Origin: Selenomonas dianae
GTDB taxonomy: Bacteria > Bacillota > Negativicutes > Selenomonadales > Selenomonadaceae
Length of the DNA stretch: 64,000 nucleotides
NCBI RefSeq assembly: GCF_030644225.1
Contig: NZ_CP128650.1
Coordinates: 1,473,501-1,537,500, forward strand
Reading direction: 5' to 3'
A model generated the notes under the pieces. The model made no database searches and had not been told where the DNA came from. It saw only the letters and a program-made list of their open reading frames with translations. How positions within the stretch are numbered: the stretch's first letter is position 1; each line of letters begins with the position of its first letter. A program made the translations under genes and the position numbers. Of the stretch, positions 26,474 to 36,474 are shown in pieces.

Positions 26474-26508
26474 AACGTCCCCCGCAGCACTTTGCTGCGG
26501 GGGACGTT
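26474..26508. terminator. Bidirectional terminator between cupin and response regulator
   Basis: AACGTCCCCCGCAGC / GCTGCGGGGGACGTT perfect 15-bp stem with a 5-base loop. It ends 2 bases from the response-regulator stop codon. Confidence 0.9.
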
Positions 26509-26509
26509 T

Positions 26510-27289
26510 CTACTCTTCCTCCTGCCGCAGGGCAGAGCCCCTTTTCTCCTGCATAAACGTGCGCGGCGAACAATTCATATACTTCTTGAACACGGTACAA
26601 AAATTCTTATAGTCGCCAAATCCATTTTCCTCCGCAACCTCATAGACGCGGTACTTGCCCGAGGAGAGCTGCGCGATGGCGCTGCTCAAACGTGTGCGCG
26701 TCAAGAATTCCAAAAAGGTCTGCTCCGTCGCTTCCTTGAATTTGCGGCTGAGATAGCTCGCACTCACACCCGCCTCCTCGGCGAGGACTTCGATGCTGAG
26801 TTTCTCTCGGTAGTCTGCGTGAATCCGCTCCATCGCATGACGCACATAGGGGTTCAATGCCGTATCCGCGAAATATCGCTGCCAATCTCCCCCCTCCGGA
26901 AGCTGTGTCCCGCTGCCCATTCGTACGGCAGCAAGTTTACGCATCAGCGCAGCCAGTTCCTCCTCATCGACAGGTTTCAGCAGATAATCCGCCGCTCCCA
27001 GTCGGACTGCCTTTTTGGCATAGGCAAACTCTGCATAGCTCGTGAGAAAGATGAGCTGCGGCAAAATGCCCTCCGCACGCGCACGTTCTGCCATTTCGAT
27101 GCCGTCCATGCGCGGCATACGAATGTCCGTCAGTACGACATCGGGACGCTCCGCACGCAGGAGTTCGAGCCCCGCCCGTCCATCGGGCGCATCGCCTACA
27201 ACGCAGCAGCCCATGCCCGCCCAATCGATCACAGAAATCAGCCCGCGGCGGATGATCTCCTCATCCTCGACGATCAGAATGCGCAGCAT
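26510..27289 (-). CDS. YesN-type response regulator with AraC DNA-binding domain
   Basis: 259 residues. Receiver domain with acidic pocket VEDEE, phosphoacceptor DIRMPRMDG near residue 55 and Lys of TSYAEF region; C-terminal AraC double helix-turn-helix (about 150-250) with EEAGVSASYLSRKFK and NGFGDYKNFCTVFKKY. It overlaps the kinase gene by 29 bases. Probably controls the adjacent iron-type ABC transporter. Confidence 0.92.
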   Translation of the reverse strand: MLRILIVEDEEIIRRGLISVIDWAGMGCCVVGDAPDGRAGLELLRAERPDVVLTDIRMPRMDGIEMAERARAEGILPQLIFLTSYAEFAYAKKAVRLGAADYLLKPVDEEELAALMRKLAAVRMGSGTQLPEGGDWQRYFADTALNPYVRHAMERIHADYREKLSIEVLAEEAGVSASYLSRKFKEATEQTFLEFLTRTRLSSAIAQLSSGKYRVYEVAEENGFGDYKNFCTVFKKYMNCSPRTFMQEKRGSALRQEEE

Positions 27290-29012
27290 CGTCCTTCTCC
27301 TTTCCGATGTTCACGGGCAGCACCATCGTGACACGCGTACCGCCCTCGGCGCGCCGCGCGAGCTGCATTCCGTATTCCATGCCGTAGAGCAGCCGGATGC
27401 GGCGGTGAATATTGTAGAGACCTGTATGTACAGAGGTATTCTCCCCGCGCACCATCATCTCATGCAGGTGGCACAGCGTCTCCTCCGCCATACCTGTCCC
27501 CGCGTCCTCGATGGTGATCTGCATCTTCCCATCCGCTGCCGTGATGCGTGTAAAGATATGAATGTTCCCCTCGGCATCCGCACCGTAGTGAATCGCGTTC
27601 TCCACAACGGGTTGGAGCAGGAGTTTCGGCACGAAGCACGGCATTGCCTCCTCTGCAATCTCCTGACGATAGGAAAGACGTGCGCCGAATCGCTGTCGCT
27701 GAATCTCGATATAGTTTGCGAGATGATGAAGATCCTCCGCGAGTGTCACACACTGGGTACGACTGTCAATGCTGTAGCGCAGGAGTGCAGAAAGGGACGT
27801 AATCATGCGCACCGCAGCATTCGGATCAAGTTTCGTCATAAATTTGATATTCTCAAGTGTGTTAAAAAGAAAATGTGGATTGAACTGCGATTCCAGCTGA
27901 CGCAGTTCGGAAACAACACTGACGCGTGCCTTTTCCTCATTTTCCCGCATCAGACGGATAAGGCTCTGTACCATGCGATTGTACTCGCCCGCGATCTCCT
28001 CGAACTCGTTGCCCGTCCGAATGACAAGTTCCCGATCCAGATTTCCATGACGAACGGCGCGGAACGCATCCACGATCTCATCCATTGCCTCCGTCTTTTC
28101 CCACGTCTCGCGCCGCACGCGAAAGAAGATGAACGGTATCATGAGCAAAAGCACGCCGAAGAGGATCGCCGCCCCCGTTGCGAACTGGGCAATGCGGCTG
28201 CCAACGGGCAGGACAGCATAGACGGTGAAAGCTCCGTCAAGCACCTGCTCCTGCGCCACATAGAACTGCTGCCCCCCCACCTCACAGAGACCATGTGCAT
28301 CGACGAGTTCGGGCACAACCTTATAAAAGACGGGATCACGGAACGTGGTTACCGTGGAAAAGGGCGCACGTCCTGCGCGATCAACAATGATAAAGTGCAT
28401 CTTCTCCCCCGTTTGAAGACGCTTTTCCAGTTCGTGCATGGAAATGACAAAGACGGCATACCCATCCACTGTCGCCGATGTGAAGGTGCTGCTCCCGAGG
28501 GCGGAGGGTACGGAACGAATCGCCTGACCGACCACATAGTCCCATGTGAGATCGCCGTGTGGAACGAACTCCTCCACACAGCCCTCTGCCCGTTCCATAC
28601 GCGCGAGCACACCCCAGCCCGTCGTCGGCGGAGCAAGGTACGCGGGAACATAGGGAGCCGTTTGAAAGAGTGCATGACGATCCCGATCGAGAAGATAAAA
28701 TCGTGGAAGTGCGCCGTGTACATTCAGCTCTGCATACAGATTTTCAAAGAAGGTGCGCTGTCCGTTCCCATCCGTATGCAGTTTCTCCGTCCCGTGCATC
28801 GCAATCACCGCCGCGCGTGCCTCGTACTCATGCGTCAGCTCCGTGAAGATCTCGCCTGCGACACGCGCCTCCTCCGCCGTGCGCGTCATGACATTTCGCT
28901 CCCAATAGAGCGCGGCGAGGACAATGCAGATGAGCGCGATGAGCAGCCCCGGCACAAGCGCGTACTTCAGCAGTGCGCTGCGCACTTCATCCTGAAAACG
29001 CCGCATCCCCAT
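27261..29012 (-). CDS. YesM-type sensor histidine kinase
   Basis: 583 residues from ATG 29012 (an ATG six bases later is equally possible; GGAAAGG lies upstream). Two transmembrane helices (about 15-35 and 280-300) bracket a 245-residue extracytoplasmic sensor. HAMP, then His kinase with FNPHFLFNTLENIKF (phosphorylated His), VVENAIHYGAD (N box) and DAGTGM. The pair is co-directional with and downstream of the ABC transporter but has its own terminator-promoter break. Confidence 0.92.
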   Translation of the reverse strand: MGMRRFQDEVRSALLKYALVPGLLIALICIVLAALYWERNVMTRTAEEARVAGEIFTELTHEYEARAAVIAMHGTEKLHTDGNGQRTFFENLYAELNVHGALPRFYLLDRDRHALFQTAPYVPAYLAPPTTGWGVLARMERAEGCVEEFVPHGDLTWDYVVGQAIRSVPSALGSSTFTSATVDGYAVFVISMHELEKRLQTGEKMHFIIVDRAGRAPFSTVTTFRDPVFYKVVPELVDAHGLCEVGGQQFYVAQEQVLDGAFTVYAVLPVGSRIAQFATGAAILFGVLLLMIPFIFFRVRRETWEKTEAMDEIVDAFRAVRHGNLDRELVIRTGNEFEEIAGEYNRMVQSLIRLMRENEEKARVSVVSELRQLESQFNPHFLFNTLENIKFMTKLDPNAAVRMITSLSALLRYSIDSRTQCVTLAEDLHHLANYIEIQRQRFGARLSYRQEIAEEAMPCFVPKLLLQPVVENAIHYGADAEGNIHIFTRITAADGKMQITIEDAGTGMAEETLCHLHEMMVRGENTSVHTGLYNIHRRIRLLYGMEYGMQLARRAEGGTRVTMVLPVNIGKEKDDAAHSDRRG

Positions 29013-29075
29013 CCGCCTTTCCACAAAAATCCAATGGTTTTCCATCCATTATAACAAAATCTCTGCAAATACAAA

Positions 29076-29100
29076 ATACCGGAGGGATGCCCTCCGGTAT
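29076..29100 (-). terminator. Terminator of the ABC transporter operon
   Basis: ATACCGGAGGG / CCCTCCGGTAT 11-bp stem with a 3-base loop and T run on the minus strand. A TATAAT for the kinase gene follows at 29053-29048. Confidence 0.85.
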
Positions 29101-29120
29101 TTTTCATGGCGACGTACGGT

Positions 29121-30158
29121 TTACTGCACGCTCGTAAAGATGTCCTTGAACTTGTCGAGCCATGCCTTCTTGTTCTTCTCGACGACCTGCTCATCATCGT
29201 CGATGATCTTGATCTGATCCTTCGGGAGGAGACCGACGGGCGGATCCACATCGTCACGCACGGAGCGGCGATGGAGCGAGGCGGTGATGATGCTCTGCGC
29301 CTCTTTGCTCGTGATGAAGTCGATGAACTTCTTCGCGTTCTCCATGTGCTTCGCATTCTTGATGATGTAGATGCCGTCCGGCTTGGAGATAACGCCTTCC
29401 TTCATATAGACGAGCTTCACGGGTGCGCCGTCCGCAACGTACTTCGCGCCGCCCTCCTCAAAGGTAAGCCCCACGGCATACTCGCCGTCCGCAACGCCCT
29501 TGTAGACCGCAGACGATCCGGAGAGCAGCTTGCCGTCGAGATTGCGCGAGAGTTTTTCCACATAGTCCCAGCCCTTGTCCGGGTCGCCCTTGCCCATCGC
29601 GTAGAGCATATTGATGAGATGCTCATAGGACGAGGAGGACTTCGACGGATCGGCAAACGCGATCTTGCCCTTGAGCGCGGGGTTCAGCAGATCCTCGTAG
29701 CCCTCTACCTTCACATCGCCGATGAGGTTCGTGTTAACCATGATGACGCTCGGGATGTCCGTGAAACGCGTCATGGGGCCCTCGGTGTTCTTGAACGCCG
29801 CCTGAATGTGATCCTCGTTCTTCGATGTATAGTTCTCGAAGAGATCCGCCTTCGGCTTCATCGTGTTGAGCGATCCGCCCCAGAAGATGTCGCCGAGCGG
29901 ATTCGCCTTCTCGGACTCAACGCGCTTTAAGAGTTCACCCGTACCCGCCGCGATGACCTCGACCTTCACGCCACTCTGCTTTTCAAACTCCTCGACAAGG
30001 GGATTGATGAACGTCAGCGGATGCGGGCAGTAAATGACGAGCGCGTTGTCATCTGCCGACGCCGCCTTCTTTTCTCCGCCGCCCCCGCCGCAGCCAGTGA
30101 GTGCGCTGCCCAGCATCAGGGATGCTGCGAGTACCGCAACCATTTTCTTGAACTTCAT
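29121..30158 (-). CDS. Iron(III)-type ABC transporter substrate-binding lipoprotein
   Basis: 345 residues. Signal peptide with lipobox ALTGC (Cys23) and Gly-rich linker; class II periplasmic binding fold starting VIYCPHPLTFINPLVEEFEKQ, typical of FbpA/AfuA ferric-iron or related ligands. AGGAGG before the ATG. Iron is the usual ligand, but phosphonate- and sugar-phosphate-binding relatives exist. Confidence 0.88.
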   Translation of the reverse strand: MKFKKMVAVLAASLMLGSALTGCGGGGGEKKAASADDNALVIYCPHPLTFINPLVEEFEKQSGVKVEVIAAGTGELLKRVESEKANPLGDIFWGGSLNTMKPKADLFENYTSKNEDHIQAAFKNTEGPMTRFTDIPSVIMVNTNLIGDVKVEGYEDLLNPALKGKIAFADPSKSSSSYEHLINMLYAMGKGDPDKGWDYVEKLSRNLDGKLLSGSSAVYKGVADGEYAVGLTFEEGGAKYVADGAPVKLVYMKEGVISKPDGIYIIKNAKHMENAKKFIDFITSKEAQSIITASLHRRSVRDDVDPPVGLLPKDQIKIIDDDEQVVEKNKKAWLDKFKDIFTSVQ

Positions 30159-30222
30159 GAAAAGACCTCCTTTTGACAGAAAACCATCTATGAAAAAGGC
30201 TTTTGCCTGAAAACCCTACAGA

Positions 30223-31878
30223 TCAGAGCGTTACATCCTTGCTGCCCGACACCTTGAAGAACGTCACCATCGCGACAATCGTCGTGAGCGTGAGGATGGT
30301 CGAGAGTGCCGCAGCCGTACCGTAGCTCGCACGGATGACCTCCGTGTAGATCGCGACGGACATCGTCTTGGTCGCGCCCGTGAAGAGGATAACCGAGGAA
30401 CTGAGTTCGTTGATCGCCGTGATCCACGAGAGGATCGCCCCGCTCATGACACCGGGCAGCATCATGATCGCCGTCACCTTGAAGAAGGTCTTAAGCGGTG
30501 ATGCGCCAAGGCTGATGGACGCCTCCTCAATGCTCGGGCTGATCTGGTAGAGAATCGCCGAGCTGGAGCGCAGCGTATACGGCAGTCGCCGAATGACGAG
30601 GGAGATGATGATGATGAGCGCCGTTCCCGAGAGGAGCAGCGGCTCCTCATTGAACGCGAGGAGAAGTGTGATACCCAGAACTGAGCCGGGGATGATGTAC
30701 GGGAACATCGTGAGCGTATCGATGATGTCCGTGAGCGCACTCTTGCGCCGTGTCGTCAAATATGCAACCGTCATGCCGAGGAATACGATGACGAGGATCG
30801 CCGCAGTGCTATATAGGTAGGTGTTCGAGATCGCCGTGCCAAGACTGCTGAAAATCGTCGTATAGCTGTCGAGCGAATAGCCGCCCGTAAAGACCGCGCC
30901 GCGTGTCTCAAGGAACGAGGTGTAGATGACGACGAGCTGCGGAATCATGGAGAGTGCGACAAGCAGATAGATCAGCGCGTGTACGATGATGTTCCCTGCG
31001 CCCTTCATCTCCTTCGTCTCAATGGGACGCAGCGAACTCATCGTGAAGGACTTGCGGCTCACGACATACTTTTGCAGGAGGAAGATCGTCGAGGTAATGA
31101 CGACCATAATCGCCGCCATCGCCGCCGCAAAGTTTGCCTGATCGCCCACCTCGTTGATGAACTCGGAGTAGATCATGACCGGCATGACGTTGAACCCCTC
31201 ACCGATCAGCATCGGCGTACCGAAGTCCGCCATCGCGTTCATGAATACCATGAGCGCACCCGCGAGGATCGTCGGCGTGATGAGCGGTACGATGACCGTC
31301 ACCACCTTGCGGACACCGCTGCACCCGAGGCTTTCCGCCGCCTCGATCAGTGCAGAGTCGATGTTCTTCATCGCCCCCGCCGCATAGAGGTAGATGAACG
31401 GATAGAGCTTAAGTGTCAGCACAAGCAGAATCCCCGTAAAGCCGTAGATCGACGGAAATTCATACTGAAACGTATTTTGAAGCCACTGCGTCAGGATGCC
31501 GCTGCGCCCACCGATGAGAATCCACGAGTACGCACCGATGAACGGCGGCGAGAGCAGTGAGATGATGATGCAGATCTCAAGTGCACTCTTGAAGCGGATG
31601 CGATAGAGCGTCATGAAGTATGCGAGTGCCGTGCCGATGATGATGGCAAGCACCGTCACACACGCCGTCACGCTGAAGCTGTTGATCATCGACTGATAGT
31701 AGTATTTCCGCTCAAAAAAATGCTTGAAATGCTCAAGGGTAAACGCTCCCGTCATCGAGTCCTGAAACGCCGAGGCAAAGAGCGAAAAGAGCGGATAGAT
31801 GAGAAAAAGACCGAACACCGCAATGGACAGAACCGTGATGCCCGTCCAGAAATCCCAGCGCAGATTCAGCTTACTCAT
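30223..31878 (-). CDS. Iron(III)-type ABC transporter permease, fused double-domain
   Basis: 551 residues from ATG 31878 (MSKLNLRW). About twelve transmembrane helices in two homologous halves, each with a permease EAA-type loop (ALIEAAESLGCSGVRK near 190; SIEEASISLGASPLKT near 460), as in FbpB. It overlaps the end of the ATPase gene by 8 bases. Confidence 0.9.
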   Translation of the reverse strand: MSKLNLRWDFWTGITVLSIAVFGLFLIYPLFSLFASAFQDSMTGAFTLEHFKHFFERKYYYQSMINSFSVTACVTVLAIIIGTALAYFMTLYRIRFKSALEICIIISLLSPPFIGAYSWILIGGRSGILTQWLQNTFQYEFPSIYGFTGILLVLTLKLYPFIYLYAAGAMKNIDSALIEAAESLGCSGVRKVVTVIVPLITPTILAGALMVFMNAMADFGTPMLIGEGFNVMPVMIYSEFINEVGDQANFAAAMAAIMVVITSTIFLLQKYVVSRKSFTMSSLRPIETKEMKGAGNIIVHALIYLLVALSMIPQLVVIYTSFLETRGAVFTGGYSLDSYTTIFSSLGTAISNTYLYSTAAILVIVFLGMTVAYLTTRRKSALTDIIDTLTMFPYIIPGSVLGITLLLAFNEEPLLLSGTALIIIISLVIRRLPYTLRSSSAILYQISPSIEEASISLGASPLKTFFKVTAIMMLPGVMSGAILSWITAINELSSSVILFTGATKTMSVAIYTEVIRASYGTAAALSTILTLTTIVAMVTFFKVSGSKDVTL

Positions 31879-32989
31879 AGCGCACCACATCCTTCAGGAT
31901 ATTGCGCGAACCGTCTGCGGTAAAGACATTGACCTTCCGCGCGTTCGGGCGCAGATGCACCGCGTCCCCCACCGCAAGCTGCTGTGTCGCGTGCCCAAGA
32001 TCCTGCGAGAACTCAAGCGATGCCTGATTCGGGAGAATCATCTCCGCGCCAAAGTCCAGACTGTAGTTGATGTACTTGCCGAGGAACACCTTCGTCTTTA
32101 CCTTGCAGGGCAGACCATCCGCCTGAATCGACAGTTCCTCGGGACGCACGGAGATCACAACCTCCATGCCGTCCTCTGCTTCCTCTCCGAGATTCGCCAT
32201 CGGCAGCTCGTACCCGTTTTGAAAGACGACGCTCATCGCTGTGCCCGATTTCTTTACCCGCCCATGAAACAGGTTGGAGTGTCCGATGAAGGTCGAGACG
32301 AAGATGTTCCACGGGCGTTCGTAGATCGTCTGCGGCTGCGCCGTCTGCTGGATCTCGCCCTTGTTCATGACGGCGATGCGGTCGGAGATCGAAAGTGCCT
32401 CCTCTTGATCATGTGTGACATATACCGTCGTGATACCGACTTTCTTCTGCACCTCGCGGATCGCGGAGCGCATCTCAATGCGCAGCTTTGCGTCGAGATT
32501 GGAGAGCGGTTCGTCCATCAGCAGCACGCTCGGGTGAATGACAATCGCACGCGCAAGGGCGACGCGCTGCTGCTGTCCGCCCGAGAGGCGTTCCGGCAGA
32601 CGATCCTGATAGTCCGTAATCTGCACCACATCGAGAATGCGGTCGACCTTCTCCTTCATCTCCGCTTTCGGCACATCGCGCAGCTTCAGCCCGTACTCCA
32701 CATTCTGCCGTACTGTCAGATGCGGGAAGATCGCGTAGCTCTGAAACACCATGCCGATGTTCCGTTTGTGCGCGGGAATGTCATTGATCCGCTGTTCATT
32801 GAAGCGAATATCTCCGCCCTCAATGCTGTTGAAGCCCGCAATCATGCGCAGAAGCGTCGTCTTGCCGCAGCCCGACGGACCGAGCAGGGTAAAGAACTCT
32901 CCGTTGCGGATGTGCTCTGTGATCCCCGGGATGATCGTGAGATCACCATATTTCTTCACAGCGTTCTCAATGTGAATCGCTACACTCAT
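31871..32989 (-). CDS. Iron(III)-type ABC transporter ATPase
   Basis: 372 residues. Walker A GPSGCGKTT, signature LSGGQQQRVALARA, Walker B VLLMDEPLSNLD, switch His THDQEEAL; C-terminal TOBE-like regulatory domain from about 240. GGAGGAG before the start. First gene of the ATPase-permease-binding protein operon; no clear Fur box is visible in the 248-bp AT-rich leader. Confidence 0.92.
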   Translation of the reverse strand: MSVAIHIENAVKKYGDLTIIPGITEHIRNGEFFTLLGPSGCGKTTLLRMIAGFNSIEGGDIRFNEQRINDIPAHKRNIGMVFQSYAIFPHLTVRQNVEYGLKLRDVPKAEMKEKVDRILDVVQITDYQDRLPERLSGGQQQRVALARAIVIHPSVLLMDEPLSNLDAKLRIEMRSAIREVQKKVGITTVYVTHDQEEALSISDRIAVMNKGEIQQTAQPQTIYERPWNIFVSTFIGHSNLFHGRVKKSGTAMSVVFQNGYELPMANLGEEAEDGMEVVISVRPEELSIQADGLPCKVKTKVFLGKYINYSLDFGAEMILPNQASLEFSQDLGHATQQLAVGDAVHLRPNARKVNVFTADGSRNILKDVVRYE

Positions 32990-33134
32990 AGAATCTCCTC
33001 CAAATTGTTTTTAGCAGCATCGAATCCTTTCGCTCTTTATTCGTCTGATTATTTATAGTATACAAAAAGAATCCGCAAAAGAACATCCACAATTCTGCAA
33101 AAATATCCGAAAAACTGAACTCACTTCTAAAATA

Positions 33135-33177
33135 AAAATCCCCCATCAATAGGAGCAATCCTATGATGAGAGATTTT
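33135..33177 (-). terminator. Terminator after the methionine gamma-lyase family gene
   Basis: Imperfect long hairpin (AAAAATC...GATTTT, CATC/GATG, ATAGGA/TCCTAT) with a T5 run on the minus strand, 60 bases after the stop. Confidence 0.6.
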
Positions 33178-33237
33178 GGATATGGATGCAATTTTGGATG
33201 TGCAGCGATGTGCTCCACGCACATACAGAAACAGAAC

Positions 33238-34488
33238 TCACACGATTGCTTCCGCCGCCGCCATCACGCCGAGTGCCGCGTGCTCGAATGTCAGCCCGCC
33301 CTGAAGATAGATGCAGTACGGTTCGCGCATCGGTCCGTCCGCACTCAGCTCGATGGATGCGCCCTGCACGAACGTCCCCGCCGCCATGATGATCTGGTCG
33401 GCATAGCCCGGCATATCCCACGGCTCGGGCGCAGCGAATGAGTCCACGGGCGACATCGCCTGTATCGCACGTGCAAACGCCTTCATGCGTTCCGCATCCC
33501 CGAGCACAATCGCCTGTATGATGTCGCTGCGCGCGTCCGTAAAACGCGGAAACGTGCGGCAGCCCAGCCTCTCAAAGATCCCTGCGGCGAACACTGCGCC
33601 CTTGAGTGCCTGCGCAACAACGTGCGGCGCGAGGAAAAGCCCCTGAAAGAGCAGACGGTTCGAGATGAGACTCGCGCCGAGCTCATCCCCCATCCCCGGC
33701 GCGGTCAGACGATAGGATGCCATCTCCACGAGCTTACTGCGCCCTGCAATATAGCCGCCCGTCGGTGCGATACCGCCGCCGGGGTTCTTGATGAGCGAGC
33801 CCGCCATAATATCGACCGTGGGGATTTCCGTCGGCTCAACCGTATCGACAAACTCCCCATAGCAGTTGTCAACAAATACGATGCAGTTTGGATTCACCGC
33901 CTTGATCCGTGCGCTGACCGCACGAATATCCTCGATGCTGAGTGGCTCGCGCTCACTGTAGCCACGCGAACGCTGCACCAGTGCAACCTTCGTCCGCGCC
34001 GTCACAATGCGCTCAATGCCGTCCATGTCCACGCGACCGTCCCGCATCGGCAGCTCGTCATAGAGCACACCGAACTCCTTGAGTGAGCCGATGCTCTCAT
34101 GCGCCCAGCCGATGACGGTCTGCATCGTATCATAGGGAGCTCCTGTGATGGAAACAAGCTGATCGCCGGGACGCAGGATGCCGAACAGCACCGTTGCAAG
34201 CGCGTGCGTCCCCGAGACGAACTGCGTCCGCACGAGTGCCCGCTCCGCACCAAAGACGCGGGCATAGAGCTCATCCAGCTTTTCGCGCCCGAGATCGCTG
34301 TACGCATATCCCGCACTCACGCCGAAATGTGCATCGGAGACACGGCACTCCCGCATACCATCCAGTACCTTCCGGGTATTGATCTCCGCCGTCTCATCCA
34401 TGCGTGCAAACGCCCCACGCGCCCGCTCCATAACCGCTGTCCGCAGTTCCTTCAGCTCATCCCTCTGCACAGTTTCCTCACGTTCCAT
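33238..34488 (-). CDS. Methionine gamma-lyase / aluminium-resistance family PLP enzyme
   Basis: 416 residues, fold type I. FVSGTHALATVLFGILRPGD near 90, FVDNCYGEF near 205 (PLP-contacting Asp) and the Schiff-base Lys in AGSLIKNPGGGIAPTGG near 240. The family is often annotated for aluminium resistance; the real substrate is probably a sulfur amino acid, by homology. Last gene of the hsp20-to-here run; it overlaps the preceding gene by 11 bases. Confidence 0.88.
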   Translation of the reverse strand: MEREETVQRDELKELRTAVMERARGAFARMDETAEINTRKVLDGMRECRVSDAHFGVSAGYAYSDLGREKLDELYARVFGAERALVRTQFVSGTHALATVLFGILRPGDQLVSITGAPYDTMQTVIGWAHESIGSLKEFGVLYDELPMRDGRVDMDGIERIVTARTKVALVQRSRGYSEREPLSIEDIRAVSARIKAVNPNCIVFVDNCYGEFVDTVEPTEIPTVDIMAGSLIKNPGGGIAPTGGYIAGRSKLVEMASYRLTAPGMGDELGASLISNRLLFQGLFLAPHVVAQALKGAVFAAGIFERLGCRTFPRFTDARSDIIQAIVLGDAERMKAFARAIQAMSPVDSFAAPEPWDMPGYADQIIMAAGTFVQGASIELSADGPMREPYCIYLQGGLTFEHAALGVMAAAEAIV

Positions 34489-35173
34489 TCTGTTCCTGTT
34501 CCCACTGCTCCGTCGTCGTACGCAGATAGCGCACGAGATGCAGTTTCAGTCGCTGTTCCAGTTCCTCAAGATCCGCCGCATCAAATGAATAGCTCACATA
34601 CGGCATCCCGCCCACATGATACTCACCGAAGAACTCGTTCCGATAGCAGTTGTAATAGATACCGACATCATTTCCCCGTGCAAAATTCACATAATCGACG
34701 ACGAGAAACGAGCCATTCGTCAGCTGCGCGGGTGCGGACGGACGGACAAAGAGCGTATACCCCTCAAGCTCCTCGGGAAGTTCCGCACCGTATGCCCATG
34801 TCTCGATGCTCTCACGTATGGGCAGGAGTTCCTGCGTCTGAAGCGTATCCGCGTGCATTTCCTGCATCACGTTCGACAAATTTCGCTGCAGTTCACGCCC
34901 AAACGTTTCCAAATCCCCATAGACGAAGGATGGCAGGGCGAAGCTCACCACGCCGATCGCGACGCGCAGCTTGTACGAGGTCGTCGCGGCATCATAAAAA
35001 CCGACAACGGCACGATGCTCCGCCGCATGATCGTAGCGGAAAAAATCGTACTGCGCCTCACGCTGCTCCCGCACTTTCGAGAGGACAAACCCCTCAATCT
35101 CGGCAGGAAGTTCATCGAGCACCGTCCACGCCGCAAGCGCCGCATCAATTTTCTCCGTGAATTCCTCAGCCAT
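34478..35173 (-). CDS. Protein of unknown function
   Basis: 231 residues, soluble, acidic, with GAGG 8 bases before the ATG. Mixed alpha/beta composition, no signal peptide or membrane helix, no motif recognised. It overlaps the next gene by 11 bases and follows pyrE by 12, so it is part of the operon. Confidence 0.7.
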   Translation of the reverse strand: MAEEFTEKIDAALAAWTVLDELPAEIEGFVLSKVREQREAQYDFFRYDHAAEHRAVVGFYDAATTSYKLRVAIGVVSFALPSFVYGDLETFGRELQRNLSNVMQEMHADTLQTQELLPIRESIETWAYGAELPEELEGYTLFVRPSAPAQLTNGSFLVVDYVNFARGNDVGIYYNCYRNEFFGEYHVGGMPYVSYSFDAADLEELEQRLKLHLVRYLRTTTEQWEQEQNGT

Positions 35174-35185
35174 CGGCTCTGCCTC

Positions 35186-35764
35186 TTACTTGCCCGTGCG
35201 CCCACGCTTCGTCATGGGGATCCCCTTTGCGCAGAGCGGACAGCTCTCGGGCGCATATGTTTCTACATCCATTGTGAGAAGTGCCGTGTGCGGTACGTCG
35301 CCGAAATTCGCCTTGCCGCCGCTGCGGTCAACGAGCATGGATACCGCCACAGGGATTGCACCTGCCGCCTTGACGACCTCGATCACTTCCTTGATCGAGC
35401 CGCCCGTCGTCACAATGTCCTCAACGATGAGCACGCGCTCGCCCTCGCGCAGAGAGAAGCCACGGCGAAACGTCATCTTCCCGTCCACACGCTCCGTAAA
35501 GATCGCGCGTGTCCCGAGTGACTTTCCCGTTTCATGCGCGAGCAGAATGCCGCCCGTCACAGGACCGACCACCGTCTCAATGTTCGCATCCTTGAACTTC
35601 TCCGCCATCGCCGCACAGAGCTGCGCCGTATAGGCAGGATGTTGGAGCACGTTGAATTTCTCGACATAGTGCGGGCTGTGCAGCCCCGAGGTCAGCAAGA
35701 AATGCCCGTCCATAATCGCACCCGTCTTGACCAGCAGGGCACGTACTTCCTCCTGCGTCATCAT
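35186..35764 (-). CDS. pyrE: Orotate phosphoribosyltransferase
   Basis: Forms OMP from orotate and PRPP, 192 residues. PRPP loop VLIVEDIVTTGGS near 110, flexible-loop Lys in TERVDGKMTFRRGF. Residues CPLCAKG near the end give a short C-terminal extension. It overlaps pyrF by 4 bases. Confidence 0.95.
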   Translation of the reverse strand: MMTQEEVRALLVKTGAIMDGHFLLTSGLHSPHYVEKFNVLQHPAYTAQLCAAMAEKFKDANIETVVGPVTGGILLAHETGKSLGTRAIFTERVDGKMTFRRGFSLREGERVLIVEDIVTTGGSIKEVIEVVKAAGAIPVAVSMLVDRSGGKANFGDVPHTALLTMDVETYAPESCPLCAKGIPMTKRGRTGK

Positions 35765-36474
35765 ACAGCCTCCATCTCCTTCAAAATACTCTCTGCCGCC
35801 ATGCGCGGATCCTCTGCCGCATAGATCGCACGCCCGACCACAATTTGAGACGCACCCACACGAATCGCCTCCCCCGGTGTCATCACGCGCCGCTGATCGT
35901 CATGGGAGATGCCTACGGGGCGGATGCCGGGCGTTACAATCAAAAAATCCTTTCCGCAGATGCGGCGAATCTCCGCCGTCTCGGCAGGGGATGCGACCAC
36001 ACCGTCGAGTCCCGCCACCCGTGCGAGCTGTGCGCGGCGCAGAACCGCCTCCGCAATCGTGCCTGTATGTCCGAGCCCCGCCCAGTCCTCCGCGTCCATA
36101 CTCGTGAGTACGGTGACACCGATCAGCTTCGGACACGGAATCCCCGCCTCCTCTGCCGCCGCGTGCAGAGCATCGCGCGCCGCCTTCATCATGCGCAGCC
36201 CGCCGGCAGTGTGGACGTTCAGAATATCGGGACGAAGGCGCAGGAGCGAACACAGACCGTTCCCCACCGTGTTGGGAATATCATGGAGCTTCAGATCAAG
36301 GAACACCTTTTTCTCCTGCGCCTTCAGCCACGTCACAATGTCCCCGCCAAGCGCATAGAACAGCTCCATGCCCACCTTGTAATAGCTGACGCTGTCGCCC
36401 AGCTGCTGCACAAGACGCTCCGCCTCTTCCCGTGTCGGCACATCCAGCGCCGCTATCAAGCGATCATCTGCCAT
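35761..36474 (-). CDS. pyrF: Orotidine-5'-phosphate decarboxylase
   Basis: Last step of UMP synthesis, 237 residues, TIM barrel. Catalytic KxxDxK region as FLDLKLHDIPNT near 60, and VTPGIRP near 185. GAGGAGGGG before the ATG. pyrF-pyrE is the usual Firmicutes order. Confidence 0.96.
   Translation of the reverse strand: MADDRLIAALDVPTREEAERLVQQLGDSVSYYKVGMELFYALGGDIVTWLKAQEKKVFLDLKLHDIPNTVGNGLCSLLRLRPDILNVHTAGGLRMMKAARDALHAAAEEAGIPCPKLIGVTVLTSMDAEDWAGLGHTGTIAEAVLRRAQLARVAGLDGVVASPAETAEIRRICGKDFLIVTPGIRPVGISHDDQRRVMTPGEAIRVGASQIVVGRAIYAAEDPRMAAESILKEMEAV

Noticed and set aside
33238-33441. Short plus-strand ORFs at the methionine gamma-lyase gene
   Set aside because: Antisense to a well-conserved enzyme, no ribosome site.
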